Shown in pieces: positions 1 through 11,477 of a DNA stretch of 64,000 nt. Below the pieces are notes generated by a model that searched no databases, was not told the origin of the DNA, and worked only from the letters and a program-made list of their open reading frames with translations. The stretch lies in assembly GCF_050908995.1 (NCBI RefSeq), contig NC_135119.1, positions 3,782,001 through 3,846,000 on the forward strand. The letters run 5' to 3'. Origin of the DNA: Andrena cerasifolii. Lineage: Eukaryota; Arthropoda; Insecta; Hymenoptera; Andrenidae. Both the position numbers and the translations under genes were made by a program. Within the stretch, counting starts at the first letter, position 1. Every line of letters begins with the position of its first letter.

Positions 1-1042
1 TAACTCGTTGGATGCAGTCGGTTATTTTGCTAGTGTACATTGTTTGTAAACATAACCTCTAGCGTACATCCGAGAGTCAGTACTGTTATTGACTTCGTTA
101 ATAGTGGATGTATTACACTAGTTTACAAAATCCAAACACTTATTTTTGATCCAGACTCCACTATGAAATTCTTATGTAAGGTGGTCCCCTAAACTCAAAA
201 ATCGACATGAAAAAAAATCCTATGGATACGTTTTTGAGATATCGCCCGATGAATATTTTGGTAATTTTTTACGAAGACGACCCGACGTTTCTGGCCATAT
301 CTTGCGTTATAGTTGACCGATTTGATCGCGACGGCTCTTAAATTAAAGATAATTAAATTGCATACCATTCTTTCCTACAGTGTTTTCCAATCAGAACAAT
401 AGTCTAGGCGGAATCCTGCGAAACTTAAGAAAAATGTTTTAGGGCCGAAATTGAAATCGAAAATTCACTACATAGCCTGGAAGACATAGAAATTATCCTG
501 TGACGTACAGTTTCTTATTTTTTACGTAGAGTGCGCACCTTTACGAAGAAAATACGCTCCACTTCAGCAAAATCCATGCTCAAATAAGGAAGTTACGGGC
601 GATAGAGTGGGAGTGCCTATTTTCAACTTTTCCCCTATTTTTGCATTTCTTCCCGTTTTTTGGCGAATTACGTATTTGTCTTCAATGAAAACAAATTCAA
701 ATATATTTTATTTTATATCAGTTTTTAAAAACAATTCTGGCTCTTTCAGTTTCTTTTGCCCGCATTGAGATCAGTTTCTCTTACAAGGAACCAGTTGCAG
801 TCTCCCATCATTGATTCATCCCAGAATCCTTGGTAGCGTTTCTCAACAGTTTTCGTCTGCTGATGAAATCTCTCGCCATGTTCGTCACTTACAATGCCAA
901 GATTTTGTGGGAAGAAATCCAAATGTGAATGGTGAGAGTCCCCAAATCATAGATAATAGTATGTGTACCTGGCGAACCTTAAAAACTGATATTACACTGT
1001 CCAAAACGAATTTTGGTCCGCAATATCCGCTGGGTGATTCTT

Positions 1043-1277
1043 ATAGAGTTTATTGCCCCGAACACGAATCCGCAGGCAGAATTGCTCTATCACCCTCCGT
1101 TTTCGAGAAAATCGATTTTAAAAAATGCAAATTTTCAACTTTGAACTTCTTTTGTGTTCAAACAGTAATAGTTATTCGGTTGCTTGGACGTCAAATTATT
1201 CTATGAACCAACGTGAACACAACGATATAAGTTATCATTGAATTATAAACATTTAAATATGTTTAAACAACGATCAA
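1043..1277 (+). repeat. Dispersed repeat R1, partial direct copy
   Basis: It shares with 2990-3230 the order 'tcacccT..GTTTTCGAGAAA', 'CAGTAATAGTTATTCGG', 'AAATTATTCTAT' and 'TTTAAATATGTTTAAACAAC'. It is the mirror arm of the copy at 1440-1720. The short open frames across it are chance. Confidence 0.6.
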
Positions 1278-1289
1278 ATGGCTGTCCGC

Positions 1290-1720
1290 GCCGCACGTTC
1301 TGCCAAACTCTTTGATTTCTGTATTGAAAACAAGAGGTGTTTTACCACTTCTGCTGATGGTTTTCGAGGGAAAAATGTCTGCTGCATCGCGTGGAGTAGT
1401 TAGATTTTTTTCTAGACCCTTAGTTTTTGAAATATATAGAAAGATATCAACGAAAATTGGTGCATTTCGGGTGTCTTTTTCCAGTTGATCGTTGTTTAAC
1501 CATATTTAAATGTGTGTAATTCAATAAATACTTACATCGTTGTGTTTGCGAGGGTTCATAGAATAATTTGACGGAACAAGCAACCGAATAACTATAACTG
1601 TTTGAACACAAAAAATGTTCAAAGTTGAAAATTTGCAATTTTTTTTCAAAATCAAATTTCTCGAAAACTGAGGGCGATGGCGAGAAACGGTTTACGGATT
1701 CGTTTTCAGCGCACAAAAAT
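1290..1720 (-). repeat. Dispersed repeat R1, full copy in reverse orientation
   Basis: Read on the minus strand this stretch matches 2990-3425 along its length, including ATCACCCTYAGTTTTCGAGA, TTATTCGGTTGCTT and CATTTAAATATG blocks. A partial direct copy at 1043-1277 lies next to it, so 1043-1720 forms a foldback. I recognise no coding sequence or terminal repeat, so its class is unknown. Confidence 0.6.
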
Positions 1721-2989
1721 CTATAAGAACCAGCTATTGAATGTTACAGAACAGAAAAAAAGTTCAATTTTGTTGGACAATATTACGAAACAACAAAAGT
1801 CTCGTACGAAAAAATTTTACTCCACTCGTTGTTTTATTATTCACGCAAAAATCCAGTACTGTTTTGGTGGTATCACGAGTTGAGCCTGTCTCCATATGTA
1901 CACTGGTCATAAATAAAATACATGTCGACGTAATGCACGAGACTTTTTTCACAGTAGCACAGCGTTAATACAACAACACATCAGTAAAAAGAAGCAAAAC
2001 TGGGGAACGGTTAAATAAAGATATCTTTTAATCTCTAGAAATATTTAAATTCCCGAATTTCGAATATAAAGCCTCAGCCGTTATTTTTCTCAATGAACGC
2101 GATCTGCTAACCTAAATTACTGATATCTTCAATAATATCTCGTGACGTTTTTCCTAAATTTTTCGTACATTACACCGCCCTGCTTATAATGCAGAATTAA
2201 AAGCAGAGCAACCTTGAAATTTCTTTGCTCGCCTTGAAATATTAAAGTGCGTGAAAAATAAAATAATTAATAACACAACTGTGTTAAACTAATTTGCAAT
2301 GTAAATTCCACGCATCTAATATCCAAGGAGCAGAATTATAACAGCGTGTTTCGTGGCAAGAACGTCGATTGAGGGAAAATAAATTCGGGTAACATGGAAG
2401 CCAAGGTGCCGTGGCCTTACAGGTGGAGAAGGACGGCATCTGGCGGTGCTGTGCGTCAAAACGTGTTTGACGTGAACCGCGGGTACGTATATCGTGATAC
2501 TGTGAAAATACGAGGATCTGAAAGGAACGGCGGATCGATGGAAAGTACTAAAGCTGCCTTTTATGGGCCGGGCATAAAGCAGAGCGGAACGTTTATACTC
2601 GCGCTTCGCCTGTACGCGTGTTTATGCGTTCGGCATCAAGGGTTCGTTACTCAAACAGCTCGTTACAACTGGTTACTTTTCTTCCTAGAGAATACGGTAT
2701 GCAGCGGATATACGTGCAACGTAGACGCGTAATTATACCCTGGAAGGTCATACGAATCGACAGGGCCACGAAAATGTGAATTATAATTGATGATGTACGC
2801 ACGTTCTCCGAATATACAGTTTTATATATGTGACTATGATGGCACACTCGGACAAAACGAGCGGAACCTCGTTCTAACTTACCTTGCGAGACTATTTCGT
2901 TCTTATCCATTGTTCGGTAATACAGTTCGACAATCACCTTTTTTTTTATTTGTAATATTCAATAGACGTTTCTTATAGGTTTTCGTGCG

Positions 2990-3425
2990 CTAAAAACGAA
3001 TCCGCATACCGTTTGTCGCTATCACCCTTAGTTTTCGAGAAATTCGATTTTGAAAAAGAATGCAAGTTTTCAACTTTTAACATCTTATGGGTGGAAACAG
3101 TAATAGTTATTCGGTTGCTTTTTTTATGTTAAATTATTCTATCAACCCTCCCGAATATGACGATATAAGTTATTAGTGCATTATGAGCACTTAAATATGT
3201 TTAAACAACGATCAAAGGGAAAAGAACACCCGAAATGTACCCATTTTTGAAGATATCTTTCAATTTATTTCCGAAAGTACTGTATCTGACTGTAGTATCT
3301 GACTACTCCATGCGATGCACCAGACATTTTTCCTTCGGCAAGCATCAACCGAAGTGGTAAGTCACGTTTTGTTTTCAATAGAGAAGCGAAATAGTTTGGC
3401 AAAATGTGCGGCGACAGTGGTCGAT
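2990..3425 (+). repeat. Dispersed repeat R1, second full copy
   Basis: Direct-orientation copy of the repeat found reversed at 1290-1720. Both have the same block order ending in a 'TTTTGTTTTCAATA' / 'GCCAAACT' region. No target duplication was identified. Confidence 0.55.
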
Positions 3426-3520
3426 ATCATTGAATGTTACAAGTCCGGAAAAAAGTCAAATTTTTACGAACCGTGTAATTGATGGATTTGGAATAAAGTG
3501 CAAAATTTATGAGTAATGAT

Positions 3521-3643
3521 TAGATATGTACCGAGTAGGGTTTTGGCCGACTAACCGATTAATCGGCCCCCAAAAAGCCGACTAGACGCCTATTACAAAA
3601 GTGGCCGGATAATGGACTTAACCGACCATTCGGTACATCTCTA
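3521..3643. mobile_element. Short MITE with TAGAKATGTACCGA ends
   Basis: A 123-bp element. The left end TAGATATGTACCGA is matched by TCGGTACATCTCTA at the right. The interior carries CCGATTAATCGG and GCCGACTA palindromic words. A second, incomplete copy lies at about 3705-4748 and is itself split by the 3740-4705 element. Confidence 0.55.
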
Positions 3644-3739
3644 ATAGCAAAGTTATAAAACTTGTTAGAAAAAGAGAAATAAAAAATGGGCAAGTATTCA
3701 CAAAAAAAGAGCCGATCAATCGGCCTTTTTTGCCGACTA

Positions 3740-4705
3740 AGGTAAATGTCCCAATTAGCGACCCTATAAGATCTACGCGCACGTTCTAATATATTTACAT
3801 ATTAAAAGTATTTATTGCAGTTACTCATTAATAGCCTATCATATAGCTGGTTCTTTTCCAGTATGAAAAAGGCCCCTTTTTCATGATGAAATTGTTCGAA
3901 TATAATTATTAATAATAAATATATTATACGGTGCACGTGTACCTATTTTTGACCTTTCAATTCTCTCTTCGTCCCAAATAGTGACCTATGTCGGACCGTG
4001 TCATTGATCGGGACATGCAATCTAATGTCCCAATTAGGGACTGCATCGGAAAAGGATATTTATAAACTAATTAGTACAAAACAAAATAATTTGCAACAGT
4101 TTTAATGCTGTGACCAGATTTGACAGCTGCCAAAGCATATTCCAATTGTTGTTGCGAATAGTTTTTACGTCGTTTGTATTCTTTAGTCTTCACTAGCCAT
4201 CTTTACTTATTGAGGTTATGGTGCAGACTGACAAACACGTAAGATGGAAACATGTCATGCCATCTCGTGTCAATAATAGGAATTCATACATTTTACGAGT
4301 ACCGATTATTGACCCCCATAATTATTATGAATTTAATAAAAAATTCGACGCGATTTTTTTAAATAGCAAATTTACAATTATTTGTTAACTTATTTAAATA
4401 TGGATTTCTTACATTAATATACTCGTGTAAGAAATACTTAATACCTAAAATTTGGCCGTTCTTAAGTTCGGTAACAAGAAACTACTTTTTCACGGCTTTG
4501 TAGCTGACACAGGTATAAACATTTATTAATTACTTAATTATATGTTATGCTATATATTAGCGAAACCATCAGCAAGATACTTTGAATATTCACGAATCGA
4601 ATTCAATACTTTTAACGCCCGTTCCGAACCGAAAAAAATCATATTTAAATATAAAGGATAAAGTGTCAATAATTGGGACTAGGTCGCTAATTGGGAGATT
4701 TACCT
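3740..4705. mobile_element. TA-flanked non-autonomous element, phrase CCCAATTAGCGACC
   Basis: Terminal inverted repeats AGGTAAATSTCCCAATTAGC and CGACC are flanked by TA on both sides (3738-3739 and 4706-4707). The phrase CCCAATTAGNGAC recurs inside near 3971 and 4027, and inverted near 4663 and 4682. The element interrupts a GCCGACTA-type MITE, whose remainder resumes at 4706. No transposase frame is present. Confidence 0.75.
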
Positions 4706-4867
4706 TAGTAGCCGACTACAAAAGTGACCACTAGTCAGTACATCTCTAGTAAATATATATCTATATGATTAGTAAAACATTGACGATACTGTTGAAGGGT
4801 GCGTACGAAGTTTGGGTCACTCATTTCACTAAAATTTTGTAAATATTTAAATAATCTATGTCATGTA

Positions 4868-5451
4868 TACTGCCCTCCTTAGTTAAACTGTCCTATCTAG
4901 CATTTTTTCATTTTTTGAGATATGTTGAAATATTTGAAGTTCCACACGTCTTTTACCTTGTAAGTAAAATTAGAAAACTCTATTCTCCCTGTCATTTAAG
5001 AAGGAACCTGTCGACCGACGAGTTTAGACCGGTTCTGCGCAGGTTGACGCTCATTGGTGCCGGGAGAAGCCACTATTGGCTGTACCCCCACCAACGCTCC
5101 TTCGGAGCCAATGAGCTCATTCTACATGCGCGAAACGGGTTCCTTCTTAAATGACAGGGAGAATACGTGCTTCGTAAAGATTTATAAACAATATAATGCA
5201 TTTAACCTAACTTTTTTCCAAATGCTTATAATATCCTATCTAAAACAATTAATTAATTGGTACGTTAATAATACATCACCTACGGGTACACCTTTTACAA
5301 AAAAAATTATATTAGGCTGTTACGAAATAGTGACAACATGTTTTAATTTGATTGAAGGAAAATAAGGACGGTACAAAGTAAATGACAAAACTTCAGTTTT
5401 CTCGGTTGTTTCAAAATGTTAGATAGGACATTTTAACTAAAGAGGGCAGTA
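4868..5451. mobile_element. TA-flanked MITE, TACTGCCCTC ends
   Basis: Near-perfect terminal inverted repeats of about 35 bp begin TACTGCCCTCCTTAGTTAAA at the left; the right end is the inverse with two or three changes. TA flanks are at 4866-4867 and 5452-5453. It is interrupted by another MITE at 4983-5163. Confidence 0.8.
4983..5163. mobile_element. 181-bp MITE nested in the 4868 element
   Basis: The inverted repeat TTCTCCCTGTCATTTAAGAA..GGAACC occurs at the left and inverted at the right, flanked by TA at 4981-4982 and 5164-5165. The interior is GC-rich compared with the surroundings (GACCGGTTCTGCGCAGG). It inserted after the outer element. Confidence 0.8.
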
Positions 5452-5457
5452 TAGTAA

Positions 5458-5632
5458 AGGCGGGAACATACTATTGATACGCCATGCCACCCAACGCGTC
5501 CACACACAATGCGAACTGTGCACATATGTAAGTTACACATGTAACTTACACATGTAACTTACATATGTGCACAGTTCGCATTGTGTGTGGACGCGTCGAG
5601 TGGCGTGGCGTTTCAATAGCATGTTCCTGCCT
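5458..5632. mobile_element. 175-bp almost perfect palindrome (hairpin MITE)
   Basis: The two halves, starting AGGCGGGAACATACTATTG and ending CAATAGCATGTTCCTGCCT, pair nearly throughout. They meet at repeated TTACACATGTAAC words around 5530-5560. TAA flanks both sides (5455-5457 and 5633-5635), suggesting a 3-bp target duplication. The transcript would fold into a long hairpin. Confidence 0.75.
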
Positions 5633-6565
5633 TAAAACGCTAAATGTACAGGGCAAACTATTCAAAATATTGGGTGGAAGTTGCATTAAAAGTTTCGTTG
5701 TTCACAAATCTTGTGTATGTACATATTATGTAGACCTATAGGTAAGAACGTGCGACCAATTTAAATAAATAATCATAGGAGGGATGAGAAATAAGTAGAA
5801 ATATGTGTCTATAGCTATAGACTATACATCTGGAATAATTGCTATATGGAAGTAATTACACAGATGAAGGTCCGCCTCACTGATATCAATGATTCTTTAA
5901 TATGTCAGGATCACGATTCTGAGTAATTGTTTCCTGCGCGTATAACGCCCGCTCGGCTTTAGTTTCCGATATATTCGCAAAAAACTCTGATCGGTAGTTG
6001 GTTGGAGCCAGATTTGTATAGCGGCAGCCGGCGAGGGAGCGCCAACTTCCGTGAGATTTACGATAAAAAAATGTGTTTCAGAAATGCATGGTCATGGAGA
6101 TTTGAACCAACGACTCGTGGATGGTGCGCATCGGCAAGTTGATTCCGATGAAACCAGAACTGTTGGATTTAATATTTTTAGCGTAATTTGAACGTTTACA
6201 GACCAGATTGCAAGTGCAATTATTTGGTCTTATTCCAACCGACTCGCGAGTCACACGTTGTGCCAGAGCACGGTGACTTATTTTCAATAGCATACGCAGT
6301 CTTTTATATATGTTCTTAACTTTCCTTGAAGATGATCTAAACCAAGATCGAAACGTCGGAAACTAATATATATAATTAATTAACTGCAAAACAGCTTTGA
6401 TGTATTATTTTAATTTATTAAAATTATTTTAATTTATTAAAATAATAATTGTTTTAATCTGACCGATCCAGTGCGCCGATACCATTGCTGTTAAGTTTTA
6501 CGGTCGAAATTTAGTTTATTTATAATTCGTTAGATTGCAAGTACGTGCAAATATGTTTGGCTTAC

Positions 6566-6703
6566 CCTGTGGAACTATTTCATCCTTATCCCTCGTCCAA
6601 TAATTGATGGATTTGGGATAAGCCTCCGAATGGCACTCCAAGGTCAACTGCTGTCCTTCTCGAGCGCCAACTAGTTGGTTCGGCACCCAAATCATGGGAG
6701 GAA
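6566..6703 (-). CDS. Internal exon, start of Ig3 of the same DIP/lachesin-like gene
   Basis: This 138-nt phase 1-1 exon encodes 46 residues. The junction codon completes the FPPMIWVPNQLVGAREGQ stretch, followed by LTLECHSEAYPKSINYWTRD and ending IVPQ. It contains the first Ig3 cysteine (TLECHSEA) and the core tryptophan (NYWTRD). The acceptor is CTCTCCTTTCAG and the donor AGG|GTAAGC. 'PPMIW..NQLVGA.EGQ' and 'CHSEAYPKSINYW' are typical of DIP third Ig domains. The next exon, expected to hold the second Ig3 cysteine in a Y.C..KN.LG motif, was not found between 1 and 6565, so it is probably off the left edge. Confidence 0.93.
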
Positions 6704-6938
6704 CTGAAAGGAGAGGGAGAAGTGGCTCGTGTTACGCTATTAAAGGTTTAATTTCTGCTGATTCAATTTTTTTTTTCAGATTTTGTGCAGAAATTATAAA
6801 GGTTGTGAAGATAGTTCGATTAAAGTAATTTGAATGCTTTAATTGCAAGACATATTTCATTTCAACAGCTTTTGAATGACTATAGAAAAAAGTAGGTCAT
6901 TTAATATAAAGAAACGAAAGAGATTGTTGTATACTTAC

Positions 6939-7067
6939 AATGAACAATCAACATGATCCTTTTGCTGACTGAGGGTGGCACATGATTAGATGCGATGCAA
7001 AGATACGATCCCATATGTAACCGATTCACTTTAGTGATATTAAAATTTGGCCCCTCAACGCTCGTAA
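6939..7067 (-). CDS. Internal exon, Ig2 (second half) of the same DIP/lachesin-like gene
   Basis: This 129-nt phase 1-1 exon encodes 43 residues, VTSVEGPNFNITKVNRLHMG followed by SYLCIASNHVPPSVSKRI and MLIVH. It supplies the second Ig2 cysteine in the YLCIASN motif, which pairs with the cysteine of the exon at 20296. FNITK contains a second N-glycosylation sequon. The acceptor is TATGTTACAG and the donor T|GTAAGT. The 'VNRLHMG.YLCIASN..PPSVSKR' block is a hallmark of the DIP family (established family knowledge). A 13.2-kb intron separates it from the upstream exon and a 235-bp intron from the downstream one. No in-frame stop or frameshift is seen, so the gene looks intact. Confidence 0.93.
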
Positions 7068-7337
7068 CTGTAACATACAATTTAACAGTAATTAAGACAT
7101 GTCACTACTGTTGCTAATTGAGGATAAAATTTTTAATAGTGAAGGTTTCTTATTGCTTTTTAATAAAGATAACGAGCGGGGGTTGTTTTTAATCGGTTCG
7201 TAGGTGTAGGAATATAAATGTTAAAAGATTTAAAATTATAAGTACAAATTTAACTCACTTGTAACGCTAATGAAATGAGAAAAGGAATTTTCCATTTTTT
7301 CTTCTGTGAACTTAGGCGTATTAGCTATATTAACGTA

Positions 7338-8280
7338 GGGTAGGTGTACCGTTTTTGGCTGTGTGCATAATTATCTTATTTCTAAACTGCTTGCAGATTA
7401 TTATCACGTGAAGAATTTCACATGATAAATATTTTGTTTTGTATACCGCTAGAAATATAAGGTTATATTTATTGTTTATACGAAAAAATATTACGTTTTT
7501 TAAGAAGTGGCCAAAACTGATACAATACCTTAAGGGGTTACGCCACCCTGAGGCGCTCGAAACAGCACTAAACTAGACGAATTTTTTTTACCGATACTAT
7601 AAGGTTGAAAATTATTTATTTTCTTCTTATGGGTAGAGCATGTATTAGTGCATGTATTGTATAAATACTGTACAAAAATATTAAAAAATGACCGAGTTAT
7701 TTGTTCTCCCGCGAAGCTCGTCCGCCGTTACACGCGTGACTAACCTAACAAATTATAACGAACATGTTCGTCTGAAATCAAAAACCCGATGATTTTCGTG
7801 TTCCTTAATAAAATACCTACGATGTAGCATAGGGATTTGAGAAAAAAAAATTTATTGCACAAATGAGAGCAAAGTGAAAAAAATTATACGTTTTTCGCAT
7901 GAAAAAAGGAATTTAATATAGGATGGAAAAACTGATATGCCACATCGTAGATAATACCATTAAGAATATGCGTGCCAAGTTTGAACTCAATCGGACAAAT
8001 AGTTTTGGAGATATTTGATAGGTCATCTTTGAAAATGTAGTTTCGAGAAAAACGCAAAAGAAGAAAAGTAGAATGGTCGCTACTTGCTGCGGAATATCGA
8101 CATCCGCGCCACGTGGAAAGCCTATAACTCGGTTATTTTGGGGAATTTTTGCGTCTACAATGAGTTAAATTATTCTTAAAACTTCACGTAATAAAAAAAT
8201 GCAAAGAAAAGAAAATCGTGTTTTCAAAACTTTCAGGGTGGCGTAACCCCTTAAAGTGACCACAAATGGTGCACCTACCC
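7338..8280. mobile_element. TA-flanked element, TAGGGTAGGTG ends, split by a piggyBac-type MITE
   Basis: The left end TAGGGTAGGTGTACCGTTTT and the right end, inverse of TAGGGTAGGTGCACCATTTG, are flanked by TA. A second copy at about 57483-57704 is uninterrupted and shows what this element looked like before the 7534-8250 insertion. No protein-coding content. Confidence 0.8.
7534..8250. mobile_element. TTAA-flanked piggyBac-type MITE with a dated insertion
   Basis: A 717-bp element with inverted repeats GGGGTTACGCCACCCTGA at both ends and TTAA at 7530-7533 and 8251-8254. The related copy of the host repeat has one TTAA at 57675-57678 where this element sits, which confirms both boundaries and a 4-bp TTAA duplication. 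TTAA duplication is the established signature of piggyBac transposases. It contains TTTCGAGAAAAACGC at 8041. Confidence 0.9.
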
Positions 8281-8282
8281 TA

Positions 8283-9535
8283 CAGCACTCAATAAATCTC
8301 TAAAGTTTCACCTGACAGCATTTAATACTAATTTCGAAATGGATCTCATCACAGTGTTGAAGTTTATATTTTATTTATATTATCAGCAGTAGTGGTAAAG
8401 AAATTATGAGAAGGACCAAGTGAAACGTACAATGAAAACGAAGGACGAAGTTCACATGAGAGTATTATCTTATTAGAAAAACTTTTAATATTTAATAGAG
8501 GGTTAGTCCTCGAACGTGCATTTATTTCTGCTTCTTCTTCCATTCGTTGAACCCTAGTAGCCACTTTATTTTGCCTACCATTGTGAAACGTCTTATATTT
8601 CTGTGAAATTCGCGTACGTAAAATATTAATAATATCTCACGAAAAAGATCGTGTTCGTGTGGACGATTAAAATAATTAAAGCTGAACTGACAGCACTAAA
8701 CGTGTAGTTTTTATTATGATAATTATTATTGAAATATGACGTACTTCTACATAATTCTACGTCGCACCTTTTCCTGTAAAAGCATCACTTTGAATATTTT
8801 CAAATAGAAACTGGGATATTATGGGAAGGAAAGAGAGTACGTTATTATGTGTAGTGTTATTATTTCTTCGTTAAGTGATCGCTACTACGGTATATTTTAG
8901 ATTTAAACGGATTTTACGCGTGCGGAGGCATGATACCGCTCGTTGAAGCATCCTGAATGTATATTTTTATTTTTTCCCAAAGTTTCAGTGAAGTTACAGT
9001 TTCAGACAGTTTGGTATACGAGCGTGAAGTTTTTGAAATGGGCTTGAACAACTTTTTCACCGTCAGTATATTTCCCGACGCTAGTTACTATCGCGAATAC
9101 GATGGAAACCGCGTCAAAATATTCTTTTACATTTTTTTTTTAAATGTAATCAAACACACATCTCTGCAATATTAATTCCATAAATAAAACCGCGTTTTTT
9201 CCATTGTTTGGGTAAAGACTAGAGTGTACATACCTCAATCGTATTCGAAGTTATGCACTGATTTTGTATTTTCAAATTCCAATTCGCTCCGTTCCATAAA
9301 AGTTGTAAGCATACAAATCTATTAAAATTTTCGTAGAAAACACGCTTGGGGCTGTTTACCGAAGTAGAGAACATCCGTTTGCGTTACAGTTTCTATATTT
9401 TTACTTTGAGGTTCACAAATATGAAAATAAAATTTGCAAACAGGATTATTTAAACTAATATTTACACGTGAAAGATGTAGCCTCTCGTCTTGCATCCTAA
9501 CCCAAACCTAATATTTCTGATGAACCTTGAGTTTC
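8283..9535. other. AT-rich intron sequence without recognised features
   Basis: Only short chance frames are seen. I find no inverted repeats, exon-like splice-bounded frames or RNA genes here. Confidence 0.5.
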
Positions 9536-10284
9536 AAAGGGGACCCTCCGGTCAAACTCCTTAAAAAATAGGTGATCTTCATAAATTTTTTACAAGAAGA
9601 GGTTATAACATATCCTAAAAAATATTTTTGGCATTTATTTATACACTCGTTAGGGTGCAAAAAGAATATTTTGTTTCATGCACTCGGTCTTGATGCATTT
9701 TCTAGGTGACGCTTAGTGCAGGCGCTGCCAAAAAGAGATGCCAAAACGGTAACCAAGAAATTTATTCACAGCATCGTCCAAAATCCAAAATTCAAACAAT
9801 TTCTTCAAACTTATTTCAATGGCTATCGCAGCATCCCTTGTTGGGGCAAAAAGGACCTACACTACGATGTTGGTGCACATTTGTACGAGGTGGTGCAAAA
9901 AGCGGGTAATGTTCCGCACAAATACGCAGATAAAAAAAAAACTCATGTTTCAAAAAATGATATTATACGGTGTTGCGATAGCGAGTCCAATTACGAATCA
10001 AATGCCCCAAGGTTCTTTTGAATCGGTTCATTAGTTATTCTGAAATCGTGGTTACCGTTTCGAAATATCGTGTTTCGAGAAGAACGTGTTCAAAGTGATC
10101 TCAGCTCATACCTGCGTTCGGAATTTGAATTAAGGTCGTGTTCAGATATATTGGCTGGTGAGTTCGTGAGGGGTATTCTCCCACCACACCGCTTGCCTGC
10201 TCGGTGCTCCTTTTCTCAACGTTCTCACTCTCTCGCGGGCTAGGCCTGCTCGTCGCGCGGTGGGGATTCGGTGCCCGTGAGGAA

Positions 10285-10564
10285 CTATTGCGAGATGAGA
10301 AGAAACAAGACTACCACTAAGCTGAAATGTCACAGGGGCAAGGGGAATCGCCCGCTCGCGTGAACCTATCCCCTCCAACACAGTTCGTCCCGTGACGAAG
10401 AACGCAAACGAAATCAATCGCAACAATCCGCGGATATGGACAGCCGCTGAGAGCCGAAAAGTAGGACTTCTTGGAGGGGATAAGGTGGAGCGAGCGGGCG
10501 ATTCCCCTTGCCCCTGTGACATTTCAGCTTGGTGGTAGTCTTGTTTCTTCTCATCTCGCAATAG
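10285..10564. mobile_element. Hairpin MITE nested in copy A
   Basis: Arms of about 95 bp begin CTATTGCGAGATGAGAAGAA and end with the inverse CAATAG, around a spacer of about 90 bp. It is absent from copy B at the equivalent site. The right flank is TA; the left flank is AA, so the target duplication is imperfect. Confidence 0.75.
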
Positions 10565-10719
10565 TACGTATACACGCAGCGAAGCATCCCCACCACTTTC
10601 TCGTTTCTTTCTTCCTCTCGTTCCATCTCGCTATCGCCTTCACAGAACAAGAGAGAGTCAGAAGTGGTGGGGATAGCGCCAAGCTCCTGACGTGTAGGCC
10701 AAACCGAGTTCTTAGCGTA

Positions 10720-11032
10720 CACTACATTCCATATAAGAGCATACCTACGCCCCTACCGATTTGCGACCGATCTGCGCAGCTCCCACTACTACCCACGGTT
10801 TGAACCGCACGCGATTGTTCGTGGTGGTTTCCAAGGAATAACTGGTACATCCCAAACACGGGACCCGACCGTTGTCAACGTAAACAACGTCCCGCATGAA
10901 CAGTTAACAGAGAGAGTAGAGGGCCGTGCGACGGAGAAAAACATAGGCGGTTAAGTGGGGAGCCGGGCGTAGCAACGTCTTCCGAGGGTCGTGCCTGCGC
11001 GAAACAGGTATGCTCTAATGTGGAATGCAGTG
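10720..11032. mobile_element. TA-flanked MITE family T, copy 1
   Basis: Ends are CACTACATTCCATATAAGAG and the inverse of CACTGCATTCCACATTAGAG, with TA at 10718-10719 and 11033-11034. Copy B preserves the empty site (CTTAGCGTAGAAGTAC). Two shorter relatives lie at 13736-13904 and 15011-15203. This copy has about 120 bp of extra internal sequence. Confidence 0.85.
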
Positions 11033-11477
11033 TAGAAGTACATACATCAGAATAGGTGTGCGTTAGGTCCGACAAAATTCAGGAGCTTTATTGGTCAGAA
11101 CATTGATTCTTTCTCTATAGCTTCAACTCGTTTTGGTCTACGCATAGCTTCGTAACGCACACAACTACTACGCTAAGAATAAACAACAGCCACACGGCTT
11201 CGTTCAGACGGAGCCGAGCAGCGTTCTCGTTACCCCACCATACCCTTCGGGGGCCCAAAAACTTCAACTGCCAATCCACGATCGTCAGGTGGTGGTGGCT
11301 GATTTCTCCTCGCGCGCTGCTCGCGGAACCGAACTCACCGGCCAATATATCTGAACACGACCTTAGTCGCAATTTGTATTCATCTTCTTGTAATTAATTC
11401 GCAAAACAAATACTTGGTCTTCGAGCGGTTCGAATGCCTAGTCCCTTTAAGTGATCTCAATATTATGTACTTTTCTA

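Larger units (their letters stand above)
10133..11363. mobile_element. TA-flanked MITE copy A (with two later insertions)
   Basis: The inverted repeats AGGTCGTGTTCAGATATATT extend for about 35 bp at both ends, flanked by TA (10131-10132 and 11364-11365). Compared with copy B (11478-12091, opposite orientation), copy A has two extra blocks, 10285-10564 and 10720-11032, each with its own inverted repeats. B shows uninterrupted sequence at both points. Confidence 0.85.

Noticed and set aside
2394..2732. 112-codon plus-strand frame starting MEAKVPWPYR
   Set aside because: No recognised motif, no splice context, and overlapped by a minus-strand frame. Treated as chance.
6340..6365. AAGATGATCTAAACC..GATCGAAACGTCGG resembling the hairpin word near Penelope-like elements or a hammerhead ribozyme core
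   Set aside because: The conserved CTGATGA core of a hammerhead is not present and no reverse-transcriptase sequence is nearby. The resemblance is too short to call.
1..6565. Search for the rest of Ig3 (Y.C..KN.LG motif) on the minus strand
   Set aside because: No matching splice-bounded segment seen; this stretch is mainly repeats.
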